From Takakia lepidozioides (lineage: Eukaryota > Streptophyta > Takakiopsida > Takakiales > Takakiaceae), in NCBI GenBank assembly GCA_030704615.1, contig CM060734.1:806001-870000 (forward strand): 64,000 nucleotides of DNA. Reading direction: 5' to 3'. A program made the position numbers and the translations under genes. Shown here in pieces: positions 1 to 10,725 of the stretch; position 1 is the first letter of the stretch; each line of letters opens with the position of its first letter. Below the pieces are notes generated by a model. The model was not told the origin of the DNA and made no database searches. It was given only the letters and a program-made list of their open reading frames with translations.

Positions 1-1236
1 TGGCCAAGCTTTTGCTGAATTGAAGCAGCGGATGGCGGAAGCTCCAGTCTTGAAAATCCCGGAGTTCGATCGTCCGTTCGAGATTCATACGGATGCGTCG
101 GACTTCGCGATTGGGGGTGTACTTATGCAAGATGGACGTCCAGTGGCTTACGAAAGTAAGAAACTAAATGAAGTGGAGCGACAGTGGCCGACGCACGAAA
201 AAGAGATGAAGGCGGTGGTGCATTGCCTTGAGCTTTGGCGCCACTATGTTGGTACCAACCCAATGAAGGTGTTCACGGACAATGTTACGGTGAAGTATTT
301 TGCCACGCAGCCCAAGTTATCCCCAAAACAACTTAGGTGGCAAGATACTTTGGCAGTGTTTGACGTGGATATCGTACAAACCGGGACGTGACAATGTGGT
401 GGCCGATGCTTTAAGTAGAAAGCAGCAGCTCATGTTGGTGTACAGGGGCGAGACGGCGCTCCAAAGGAAGATCCGGAAGGCTTGCCGGAAGGATGAGCTG
501 GCGAAGTCCGTGATGCAGGACTTGAGGAGGGGGGTTAAATCGCAGTTCCACTTGCAAAATGGACTGCTCCGGTATAAGCAAAAGCATCTCTACGTGCCGA
601 AGGGAGGGATCAGAGATAGTCTCTTGAGAGAATGCCATGATAGCCCGCTTGCGGGCCACGGCGGAGCCAAGCGCACTGCGGCACTCTTGAAGAAAGAGTA
701 TTTCTGGCCCAAACTGAGGGAGGAGGCAGAGGAGTATGTCAAGACATGCATTACATGCCAACAAAATCGGAGCGAGTACAAAAATCAAGTGGGGCTATTA
801 CAACCCTTGCCGATTCCAGAGGGGACTTGGGAAAACGTCTCGATGGATTTCATGACTGCTATGCCGCTGTCAAAAGGATTCGATTCAATCATGGTGGTGG
901 TGGATAGGTTCAGTAAAATGGGCCATTTCATCCCCATCAAGGAGACGGCAACGGCACAGGAAACATGACGACTTTACTTCGCTCACGTCTTAAAGCATCA
1001 TGGAGTCCCGAAGGATATTGTCTCGGACCGCGATCCAAAGTTTACGAGTAAATTTTGGAGGGCACTTTGGAAGAAGATGGGGACGAGGCTGAAGATGAGC
1101 ACCGCCTTCCGACCTACGACCGACGGCCAAACGGAAAGAATGAATTCCGTAGTGAAGCAGATCTTGCGGAATTACGTGTCGGCAGACCAAACAGACTGGG
1201 TGGAACACTTAGACACGACAGAGTTCTGTTATAAGG
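1..1236 (+). pseudogene. Ty3/gypsy copy A: RNase H and integrase part of pol, broken
   Basis: The reading frame enters from the left edge with the RNase H domain (HTDASDFAIGGVL near codon 25). A 2-bp deletion at about 373 moves the frame, and pol resumes with [15 protein letters not shown]. The integrase zinc site follows (HDSPLAGH, then CITCQQ), then the catalytic core (MDFMT, SDRDPKF, TDGQTERMN). An in-frame TGA lies at 966-968, at the same codon as in copy B. At about 1232 the core stops abruptly and joins the element's 3' noncoding DNA, so the integrase C-terminus and chromodomain are deleted. Gag, protease and most of RT lie outside the window. The copy is inactive. Confidence 0.93.
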
Positions 1237-1594
1237 GGGTTCGAGATGAACCCTTGCGCAAGGTGATGCCAAAAGCGGCATCATGAGCGATCGCAAGCAA
1301 TGTTGTTGCAGTAAGGCGATTCGATCCTCGGGGAGGATCGTTCCTTGGCCTTGAAGTAGGCCAATAAGAGTGCACTGGGAGGAGCTTGAGAGGCTCCATC
1401 CCTGGCCGAGACTTGGAGGAAGTCGGCCGAACTAGCTAGTGGAGAGTAGAGTCAAGTGTGGGGTTTGGTTCTTTGCCATGGGACGCCATGGTACGGAAAC
1501 AAACTCCTTGATGTGGGACGCCACAACTTGGATGTTCGTTTCTACAAAATGGACAAGTCGATGAGGACATCGACTCCCTGTTGGTAGGGGTGTG
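1237..1594 (+). other. 3' noncoding region of gypsy copy A
   Basis: Noncoding DNA between the truncated pol and the LTR. It matches the equivalent regions of copies B (27264-27650) and C (23614-24000). It holds a TGATGCC...GGCATCA stem-loop at about 1265-1285. A short purine-rich stretch precedes the LTR start and could be a weak polypurine tract. No gene is seen. Confidence 0.7.
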
Positions 1595-2338
1595 TGTCGC
1601 GGCCCTTTGCCTTGAGGGCAGGGGGTCGGGACACATGAGGGGCTGCCCCTGTGGTGGGGGCAGTGGCAGCAATAGATACGGGGGGCTGAAGCACCTTTGA
1701 GTGCCCAAGGCACTCAAGGAGGCGGAGGTGCTTACTAGGTGGAGCCCCGCACACCGGGATGCGGTGGGGGTGGCTTCACAAAGGGGTGGTGGCTTCATAA
1801 AGGGGTGGTGGTAGCTTAGCGGGACTTAGTGGGGGTGACATAGGACTCACCTTGGGGCGGAGACCTCGTGGTGGGAGTCGTGGGGAGTCTTGGGACTCAT
1901 CACGGTCCATAGGGGCCGTGGTGGATGGGCCAAGACTCACCGCGACTCATCACCGGGAGTCGAGGGTTTTCGTGGTGGTTCGCCATAAATGGCATGGTTG
2001 TTTGTGAAACCCCCGCGGACAGCTATAGAAGTATATATAGGGAGTAGTAACCCCGAGAACGGTGCAAGCCCGTTGGTGACAAAAAACTAGTGAGTAAGCG
2101 AGCGAGCCGGAAGCGACCAAAGAGTGGGGAGCTGTTCCGGACTGCCAACTACCAAAGGGAATTCCCACTGGGCCCAAATCGATGGAGGGTTCTTTGGGAG
2201 ATCAAAGGGGGACCGTTATGCCCCGGTGAGCAGCCGAAGCTCCAAGTTGGCCCGGCGGCCAGGTTGGGAGTTAGGCGCGCGCATCAAAGCGAGTAACTAT
2301 GACTTGAAGGGGAGCTTACCGAAGTGAGGTGCGCGACA
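1595..2338 (+). repeat. 3' LTR of gypsy copy A
   Basis: A 744-bp LTR begins TGTCGCGG and ends GCGCGACA, a 7-bp terminal inverted repeat of the TG...CA type. Its limits agree with the B and C LTRs. A TATATATAG promoter-like box lies at about 2032-2040. The base after the LTR is LINE ORF2 sequence, so copy A was inserted into that LINE. Confidence 0.92.
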
Positions 2339-3650
2339 TGGTGAGGGTACTAAGATCAAGTTTGGATGTGGGGGGGTCATGTCTGGGCGAGGATGGGGTA
2401 GGGGGGTCTGTGGGACTGTTTTGTGTGGCTGGAGGGTCGTATCCAGGTATCGGGGTGGTTGCATTGAGTGTGGCGGTAATAATGTCTGTAGAGAGGAATG
2501 AGAATTTGCTAGTGATGTGGTTGTGGTCGTGGTACGATGTGGAGACCGATGCCAGTTGGTCCCCCAGGATATTATGAACAACCCCGGTTTGGGAGTCAAG
2601 TAGTTTGAGGGAAGCATGGATCTCGGCTAAGTAGTGTGGGGGGGCCATGTATTCAATAGAGAGTGGTGGCATCAAGCTTAGTTGGCATAGGAGAGATCGG
2701 ATTTTTGAGATCGAGTGAGAGTTAAAATATCCGTTGCATGTTTCTGGTGGAGGGGAGATGGTTACGACAAGCGAGAAAATGAGTTGTGGGGCGGAGAAAG
2801 TCTTGAGTTTAGATAGGGCTGTAGCAAGTGCTGGGGGGTAGCCCGAAGGTTGTAATATGGTGAGCGGGGGTGTTCTTTGTGTTTTGGCATTTTGGGAGGA
2901 AGGGACTGAAGTGGTCAAGAATATGTCGGTAGCTATGTATAAGAGAGATAGTGTTCAGTTGAAAATATAGGGTATATCTCTCTTGCTCGTCTTCGGATAG
3001 AGTCTTGATAATTTCGGTAATGGTGGGCGGACCGGGGTTAGGGTGAATATCACCACACCTCAGGAGGATTAGGCCTTGGCACGAGTGTACATATGCTTGG
3101 TGAGGGTTAGGGGGGTGATGGTAATAATGTTTAGATTTTGCGGGGAATTTGTAATGTCGGCCGTATGGGCCATGGATGAGGGGATTGATGCATTGGTGCA
3201 CGTGGCGGGTTGTAAGGATGTGGGAGGAGCTGATGAGTGGTAGGGAATTATGGTGGGTAGATTAAGAGAAGGTGGAGCTGGTGGCAGTGCAGTGTGTAGG
3301 AGAAATATATTGGGGGTGGGTTGGTTGGTCGTATTAGGAAACGTTATCATCCACTTTATCTGGTTAGGGAATAGCCTGTGTGGCGGCCCTGTATATAGGG
3401 GCGATATAGCTGTGTTTGTGTAGTGGGTATACATAAGGTGGCGGGGAGGTAGGTGTTGCATATGTGGTGGACTTAGGTGGGATATATTCATCCACGAACT
3501 TTTTATATCCGTTGGTAATGAAATAGATTTAGTGTTTGTATAAGAGGGTATAGTTTGGTAAAGATGATTGGCCAGTAGAGAGATGGGGAGAAGTGGGCCG
3601 TTAGCTTTCCGCGTATACGGAATCTGGGTGACAGACGCAGATGTCATATT
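2339..3650 (-). pseudogene. LINE copy 1: start of ORF2, with 2A-like peptide, cut off at the endonuclease
   Basis: Minus-strand frames give the start of ORF2 of an APE-type non-LTR retrotransposon. From the start there is a Thr/Ser/Pro/His-rich leader, a hydrophobic stretch ending GDIHPNPGP (3028-3054), then ERYTLYFQ and the linker APPHYLAEIHASL. Sequence stops just before the endonuclease motif I expected from copy 2 (LTIISWNVG), where gypsy copy A is inserted. The same order of segments occurs in LINE copy 2. Several frame changes (near 2850 and 3100) show decay. RT is absent. Expected role of the full protein: target-primed reverse transcription. Confidence 0.8.
3028..3054 (-). other. 2A-like GDIHPNPGP motif in LINE ORF2
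   Basis: The frame reads a hydrophobic run, then GDIHPNPGP. Viral 2A ribosome-skipping peptides have the core D-[VI]-E-x-N-P-G-P. Here His replaces Glu, so activity is uncertain. Related NPGP motifs are known at the N-terminus of ORF2 in some animal APE-type LINEs. In LINE copy 2 the same site is decayed (GDIHPNS, then a stop). Confidence 0.65.
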
Positions 3651-3832
3651 ATTGGGTTTGAATAAGTTTAGGGGGGTGTTTTTATAAAAGTGGCGGGACA
3701 GGTGTCAAGCGGTGGGTACGGGAGTGACGAGATGGCGGGCGCAGGTAGGCCCTGTACGCGGGCCCCATAGAACGGGTGCGGGGGATGGGGGCTGTCGTCA
3801 GGCAGGGCACAGTGGGTTCTCGAGATGAGGGG
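3651..3832 (-). other. LINE copy 1: ORF1-ORF2 spacer, left part
   Basis: Continuation of the LINE upstream of ORF2. It ends at GAGGGG (3827-3832), the left target duplication of the 11.4-kb transposon. The spacer resumes at 15276 with the second copy of GAGGGG. Confidence 0.65.
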
Positions 3833-4388
3833 TAGGGAATGGAGAAAGAGCCATAAATTGAAAGATTCCAAAGCCCGGGACAATATTCCAAAGCTTGAGA
3901 CAATATTCCATAGCCCAGAACATGCAATGTCTCGGGGTTTTGTTCCTCAAAAAACCACAGGCCTGGGGTATCCTATGGGAATGTAAGGGAACATTTTGTG
4001 GCCAGCAAGTGAGCCTTGGACCCGGGCCTGGGGTATTTCAGGAATCTTTCTAGCCTAGGACAGATTCCTGAAATGATTCTATATCCTAGGCTCGGGCCTA
4101 GGGTCCAGGGCTACCTCATCGTATATACGACTACTATGTATATACATACGAATATAGTATTGTTTCGAGTACGGAGCGGGCTGCTACTGCCAGAACGCGA
4201 AAAGACAGTTTTGTGAAGGTGCGAGCTTGGAGTGCGAGGGAGGAGGAACGCTGGAACCCTGTTGTGTGCTTGCACACAAATCAAGGAATGAGCAAAAGCG
4301 GGATTGTGCCAGACATCATTTTGGAGACGATGCAATCACAGTCTGCATTACCAGGCCGCTTCCCTGTCCTACATCGTCTGGCGCGGAT
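3833..4388 (+). repeat. Left terminal inverted repeat of the 11.4-kb transposon
   Basis: 556 bp, matching the reverse complement of 14740-15275. It includes a perfect 15-bp inverted repeat (TTTCAGGAATCTTTC and its complement) at about 4035-4073, repeated GACAATATTCCA blocks and a CCTAGG palindrome region. These are candidate transposase binding sites. Two internal stretches are present only in this copy, at about 4175-4195 and 4333-4355. Confidence 0.9.
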
Positions 4389-5017
4389 GGCTATGGCCGC
4401 TTGAGAATGCCGAGCAGTGGAAGCCCGTTTCATGGAGGGCGTCGACCTTTTGTCACCGTGACAGCGGTCTTTGGAGGAAGCAAACCAAAAGTTTCAGTTC
4501 CTGACATCTGAATGAGTACACATATTTCTATTTCTCTTGTATGCTCTCATTTTGGATCTGTATCAATGTAGGCTGAATTTTCTACCCGAATGGGTTTTTC
4601 TATGAAAAATCAAGCTTCAGGACAGATAGTATGCAGCAGGGACTTGTCCTCATTGGCCCACATTGAAGGTTAGAGACGTATGGCTGAAAGGGGTGCCGGT
4701 GAGTTGAGGTCTCTGCTGTGGGGCAGAATCTGTTTTGCTGGGTCATCTTAACTCCCTGGACATTTTGGGCATGGTATTTTGAGACGTTGCCCAACGACAG
4801 CTTGAACTAAATCAACGCTCAATCCCCTTCAATCAAAGTGTTTCGCTGAGTGAGGAGGAGCAGCATGTCCTGTGACTAGGGTACACAATTTAAGGGCCCC
4901 CTTTCAGGAAAAGGTGCGAAGTATGTTAAGTTTCAAGTATTGCCTTGTCCTGTTGCTATTTTCAGGTCCCTTAAGCAAGCTCTTTTGCTGACAGGGATTG
5001 CATTTTCTTCTCTGCAG
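4389..5017. other. Transposon interior without a recognised gene
   Basis: No recognisable protein, RNA gene or tandem repeat was found. It ends at a pyrimidine-rich splice-acceptor-like tract before the exon at 5018. Confidence 0.5.
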
Positions 5018-5122
5018 GTGATAGATCAGATGATGGCCAATGCCATTCATGTCTATGCACACAACACTCAGGCACCAAGAATCCTACTATTTTCGCATGC
5101 TATTCAAAAATCTTTTCCCCAA
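5018..5122 (+). other. Orphan exon, possible captured host gene piece
   Basis: Exactly 35 codons, open, bounded by TTCTTCTCTGCAG and a GTCAGT donor. The peptide begins VIDQMMANAIHVYAHNTQ and ends with a hydrophobic piece followed by QKSFPQ. The length, phase 0 and splice sites suggest a genuine exon. The parent family is not recognised, and no partner exon was found nearby on this strand. Confidence 0.4.
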
Positions 5123-5861
5123 GTCAGTGCCAGTTTGTTGTTATGTTTTTTCACGGACTTCTTTGCATCACATGTCAGTCACAGTTGTTCTTGATTACCT
5201 GGGAATCAACCCCTAGCATTTGTTCTAGGTGACTGTCTGCCAATGGTGCTGCATGGATATCTAAATTTACAACACCGGGGTTTTCCAGCCTTGTGCGAAT
5301 AAGTCTGTCTTATACATAAAAAATTGGACAGGTGTGGACCTGGACAGTTTCTTACATCGGGGTGAAGATTATGGTTTGCAGATGTAAACCAGTCACCCAC
5401 TATTTCCTGGTCGTAACGCTGAATTAAAATAGTGGATTCAGGGTGAGTGGGTATAGATGGAGACACACCCTATGGCACCCAGTTATGGCACCCTAAAGTA
5501 CGCAATAGTTGGCCAATTTTTTCTCTTTTTGGTCCTTTCTGGCTGTACTTTTCTTTTATCTTTGTACATATGTGGGCACTGTCTAACACAGTAGAATGTG
5601 TGTGGCAGCAATCAGCGCGGTTGACAGTGCCAGGAGGGCCAAGTGTGGCGTGCAGTACAGCTGTGGCCATAGCCTGGGATGAGGCATGGTCCAAAAACTT
5701 GGATCCTGGGCAGCTGCAGGTGTGCATGTGGCAGCCTACAGGGATGCGGCTCCTGTGGGAGTTGCAAACAACACCCCTGATGAGATTATAGAAGAAACCA
5801 GAATGCCTCCCCCTCTCTCTTCTGTGGCTTCTGTGTCTTCTGTGGTTCGACATCTGGTAGA
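5123..5861. other. Transposon interior without a recognised gene
   Basis: No recognisable gene. Short open frames exist on both strands but show no family motif. Confidence 0.45.
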
Positions 5862-6136
5862 CGAGATGTGGTCTCATGGAGTGCCATGATTGCAGGATAT
5901 GCTCTGCATGGATGTGGTAGGGAAGCTTTTGATATGTGCAATACAATTATACAGGAAGGGTCATGCCCAATAAGGTCACATTCATCTGCATTCTCAGTGC
6001 TTGTGCCAGCCTGGGAGCCCTGGAAAAGGGCAAAGAGATCCATGCTGACATCATCAAGGCTGGAATGTCATGCTGGAAACTGCCCTCACTGTCATGTATG
6101 CCAAATGTGGGAGGGTAAAGGATGCACGCCCTTAGT
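5862..6136 (+). pseudogene. PPR protein gene fragment
   Basis: The sequence reads RDVVSWSAMIAGYALHGCGR, then in a shifted frame NKVTFICILSACASLGALEK and a stretch ending IHADIIKAGM, then in a third frame VMYAKCGRVKDAR. These are the PLS-type repeats of plant pentatricopeptide repeat proteins, which bind organellar RNA. At least two frameshifts (near 5950 and 6070) break it. Only about 90 residues remain of proteins that are normally 500-900 residues. It lies inside the 11.4-kb transposon and is best read as a captured host gene piece. Confidence is high for the family and low for the mechanism of capture. Confidence 0.85.
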
Positions 6137-7152
6137 GGAAAGTTCAACACTTGGGGTTCCGTTGAGTTGTCATGCTGATGACAAGTTACTTTACTGGAAG
6201 AGGAGGTTTCTCTAAAAGGCCCCGAGTTTTAAACTGTAGTTTTGCAGCTTGAACTTGGGAACTGCATTGATAGGATATTGACTAAATACTCAAAGAAGCT
6301 TCAATTGAGCGGCACCTATGGCTTGAATTGAAATGAAGTTTGTTGGTGAGCTCGTTATGAATGATATGTGATGCCTGCTGCAACGCACATCAAAACTACA
6401 GTTGAACCAGCAACTAACTGCTGTGAGGGGAAGCATCAGGACCACTCAGTGGCAAGCAGAACAAGTGCACTAAATTGCTGTAACTGCATACATCGAAGCA
6501 TTCCAGCAGAGATGCAGTGAAGGAGACCAAGCCATCCATACAGTAAACAAGTCCACGAGTCTTTGTGATTTCCTAATTTTGCAACAGCTGTTTTTGTTTG
6601 TGCAGCAGTGATGTAGCTATTCGACTGGTTGTTACCCTCACAAATCCTTGATGGTGTCTTGTATTTAATGTTTTACCCCGTCATACATAACTATCACATA
6701 CTGAACGTTAGAAGCCTAAACCACAGTTAAGGCTGTTCAGTGGGCACATGGCTGGACATCAAAGCAAAGGAGGCTTGCACCCCCATCACTCAGGGAAGCC
6801 AGGCCACTTGCTGAAATTACCACAAGAGAAGCTGAACAATCAACTAGTCACCCCAATCAACCCTTTAACGATGGAGATGATGGTGAGATACCACAGCACA
6901 AATTTCGCAGCACAATACTTGAAACCGTTCTCAGTCTGCTAACTCCAAATTCATGTTGTAATTTCAGACATACATCTGTTGCTGCAGTTCTTCCCTTCCA
7001 ACTTCCACAGACAGAAAAAATGGTCGCACAACAACAGTAACTCCACAGATCAAAAGTCAAAAGTCAAAAGTCTCAAAAACAAGTATTTAATCAAGAGAGG
7101 GGAGAAAACAGCGTATCACTATCAACCTCTGATTCCAGGGTGCCTGTTTGTT
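6137..7152. other. Transposon interior without a recognised gene
   Basis: No gene recognised. It contains only ordinary single-copy-looking, AT-moderate sequence between the PPR fragment and the integrase gene. Confidence 0.45.
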
Positions 7153-9561
7153 TCAAATCGGGGTCGAGGAACTGGCACCTTGCTCCATCTCCACAAGCAG
7201 CCGGAGAGCCTCATGACTTAAATCAGAATCATCGATCAAATCCAACTGATCCACAGAAACTGCCTGCTGAGATGCCATGTCACAATATCGTGAGAGAAAA
7301 TAATGAAGCTTGTAGCACTCAACACTATCAGGTTGCTCTCCTCCCAACCTCGTAAGCTCTGTCTCGTAGGTCAGCAAAGGCTGGAGTAAGCTCAACTCTT
7401 CTAGCCTGAGGGATGGGTACTGCGCCTCTGGCTCTAATTGCCCGCCACTGTTGATTACCATGTGGGCCCAAATCTTGGGTGCCGATGGTGTTGGGATCTT
7501 CCTCCACATGGGGATCCTCAAGAAGGTGGTCCCTCCATCTGCACAAAAGATGGAATTCTCTTCAATAAAGCCACAAGAAACAATGCCACTTTAATCACTT
7601 TCACAAATGTATGATTTCCATCAAATTCTTACAACCAAAAATTGAACCTTGCATACCCAGGAAGACGTTCGTATTGCCTGAAGTAGCGTGCAGGCACATG
7701 TGAGGCACGGTATCGGCCATTCTTGTTGATCTTGCGCACTCTGTGGAGATTCCACACCTCCACGTACTCATCAACAGCCGCTTGAAGGATTGGAACAAAG
7801 ACTGCAACAAAAGATGCACTCTGCCAATCATCGTCCACATCCAGGAGGCCTTCATTGGCCATAACCTGGAAAGAATTCTTGTAGAAGAACACCACACGCT
7901 CCCATAGTTGGCGCCACCAGTGCTCGATCCTCTACAACCACAAAATCATTATTTGAAGGGTTTTACACACAACTCAACAATGGTTGGGAGGCAGGAACAT
8001 CTCCTAACGTCCAGCCCTAGGGCCCTGAGCTGATAATCTCTTCAAGTAGAAACCCTATAGCTTCTGTAGAGATCCCCACGTCACAAGACAGTGCCTACCA
8101 TTACGCAGTCAGATACCAGATGTCTCCAAACACTGATGTAGGCTTGCTGAGGCCCCAATGAGGCATAGGCTCACCACAGATTGACATGTTCGGATGTTCA
8201 CAGAAGACTGGTGGCAAATAGCAGCCCAAGCTGATCTGGGCTGTTCTTGACTTAACTGTGACTATGAAGACAATGGGGTCTACAACAACAAACTGAACAA
8301 TCCATTGAGCGGAAAACATGCATAATCGTAGCCTAGGAATTAGGCACCCATGTAGGGCAGCCTGCAATTCAAGAGATATCAAACTATGAAATTCTAAGCT
8401 GGACAAATATGAGACCCCTTCCTTTGCTTCTCTCTTTCCTTTTCCAGAAGGGTGCCCATAATTTAATCCGCACACCAAGAACTTGGCAGGTCCCTACAGT
8501 GTAGTAAAACTCTCACTTGCTTTTGATTACTTGCACAGGTGCACAGATCACTGGTGTGGCCATATAAATACATTGTGCAGAAATCAGATACTACTGGCAC
8601 CAAATCCCTTATGCAACCCATATTATAGTCCAAAAAAATACCAGTCAAGGAATGAGAAAGCAAATCCAAAAACAGATAAGAAACTAGGCATGGCTTCAGA
8701 AGGTCTCAAACTTGGTTTTTTGTAGAGGATCCCGTTGCGAACGGGTTGCGAACATCTGTCCGCACAGTTTCCAGGTGTTCTCTGATGAGGCTGTGTTCTG
8801 AATCAAAATCAGAGCGAATCCGCAAAGGTGGCCCGTATTTCGTTACTGCATCCATGTAGCCTACAAAAATGGTCTATGCCCTTTTGTTGTCGGCTACCTT
8901 TGCCCACAACACAAAGTGGGAGGCCCCGTCTATCCCTGCATGTACCCGGATGTTCCCAAACATCGTGAGCTTGTCGTAAGCTGCAGGGACAAACACAAAC
9001 ATGTGCATTTAGTATTACAGTTGAGGTTGATGTGTGGGTTTGGAAACCTCATTACTATACTGATTGCATGGTTTACTCTTTAACTATTGATCCCTTCTTT
9101 CTCTCTCAACACAAACAAGGGACTGAACTTACAATCGATGTGCCACAATGCCATTGGCTTTGTCACATTGTACTGGCCTCTCTGATGAGAGATTGTGCTC
9201 TACGCCTCCGATCATAATGGTACCCAGATATGATCCTCAACGCACAAGCAACTTTCCTTTGAGAAACCCTGATGTCCCTCCTTGCTAGGGCAACCTTGAC
9301 CTGCATAATGCCCCAATTCACCCCATTCTCTTCTGTTGGAACCACCTCTTCAATTTTTCTGCAGAGCTCTTCGAGAGTAAACTCATGATAGGCTTTGAAA
9401 GGGACACCAATAATTTTGGACATTACTCTCTTTAACTGTCTAACATCCTCAAGACCTAGCGCACTTGCAATAGCCTTGAGAGATTCCCCTTCTCGAAGCA
9501 TGGTTCGCATAAAAACTTCCGTATCATCTACAGCAGGCCGCTCCATGTTTAGGGACACCAA
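7153..9561 (-). pseudogene. Spliced DDE integrase-like transposase gene, decayed
   Basis: Four exons can be placed: 9561-9133, 8980-8712, 7931-7633 and 7538 to about 7326 or 7153, all with GT...AG introns. Exon 1 gives a helix-turn-helix-like region (ALRIISGYHYDRRRR) and YNVTKPMALWHID. Exon 2 gives HAGIDGASHFVLW and YGPPLRIRSD. Joined to exon 3 it reads TGSSTKNQRIEHWWRQ, then NEGLLDVDDDW. The catalytic residues are Asp in WHID, Asp in IRSD and Glu in RIE, a D-x57-D-x34-E triad. This is the uncharacterised integrase-core family with HGGIDGYSR and RIERLWRD motifs found in animals and fungi. Lesions: a frameshift near 9165, TAG at 8876-8874, and a frame change in exon 4 near 7450. The start at 9546 or 9561 is uncertain. 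Confidence 0.85.
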
Positions 9562-10725
9562 TCATCAAGCCAAGTTTGTAAGACCCAAAGCAAAGCAAAG
9601 CAAGCAACATTGTTTAAGCAAAGCAAGGTTGTTTAAGGGTACATCACTAAACGGGTGGTTAGTGACAGAAGGGACAAATCATCCATAATGCTAATGGCTG
9701 CTTTATGAGATACACCGAGTTCTTCTTCCTCAGAGCTCATCCATTCCTCGTCTTCAACAGGAGGCCAGAGTTCTCACTATACCTGAATTCTCCAAACAGA
9801 TCCTATTGTCCAAGGTCTGAACAAGGGTGTGGACTGCAAGAATTGGAGTTGGTAAGGGTAGACAGTACCCTTTATCCTTGAGATGAGTTATCCATACTGG
9901 CTTTTCTTTGTTGTTCTGAGATTCACAAGCACTTTGTCAGTTTACGTATGAATTAATTAGTCATCCTCAAACCAGAGGTAAAGAAAGATTTTGGAAATTG
10001 TAGTCACATTCTGTTTAGTCTTAGTGATCTTGTCACATTAATGCTGTGAAACATCATATATGTGTATCTCTGGTGTTTCCTTAGCCACTGTCGAAAATCA
10101 AAAGCTCATTTCATGGTTTCAACTGCATATCTTGTGTATGTCTTGTTCTCTTTCAGAAACCATGTTGGAAACTTTCATTAAGTGCCTTATGTAGAGTGAT
10201 CACAGCATTTTGGTATAAGCAGAGATACAAGAGTAATTCTTTTGCATAGTCAAACCCTGAATCATGTGACATACAGGTAATCTGTTGGTGTGCCATTTTC
10301 AAGGTAAGTGAGCACATCATATCCCTTTTCTTATCATTATCTTTCCAGGGAATATCCCTATAACTTGTGGCTATTTCACAGTTTCTCAAGACAAGGTGTG
10401 AGAATCCATTTCAATTCCAGATCTCTTAGTGAATCCAAATTAGGCCTATAAAGAATGCCAGAAAAAACCTAACAGTGAAGTATCAAAAGTATCACAAGTA
10501 TCCCTGTCAAGTCATCTGAGTATTCTCCTAAAGGCCAGAGTGGAGGGATCTGAAATTCCTCTCCTAAACGCCAGCCCCTAGCACACCGCTCCTTGTGTTT
10601 GCACTTGTACTCTAATAGCCTTGACTGAACAGGATGGGGATGCTTGTAGCAGGGTCAAACAAACCTCGGGATTCCAGCAAACATACGGAGGCTCATAACA
10701 AGTGTAAGCCCCATCCACACTGAAG
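9562..10725. other. Interval between integrase gene and 377-codon ORF
   Basis: No gene recognised. The AGCAAAGCAA run at about 9590-9630 is a short simple repeat. The two flanking genes diverge from here, so it may hold their promoters, but no clear element was identified. Confidence 0.4.
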
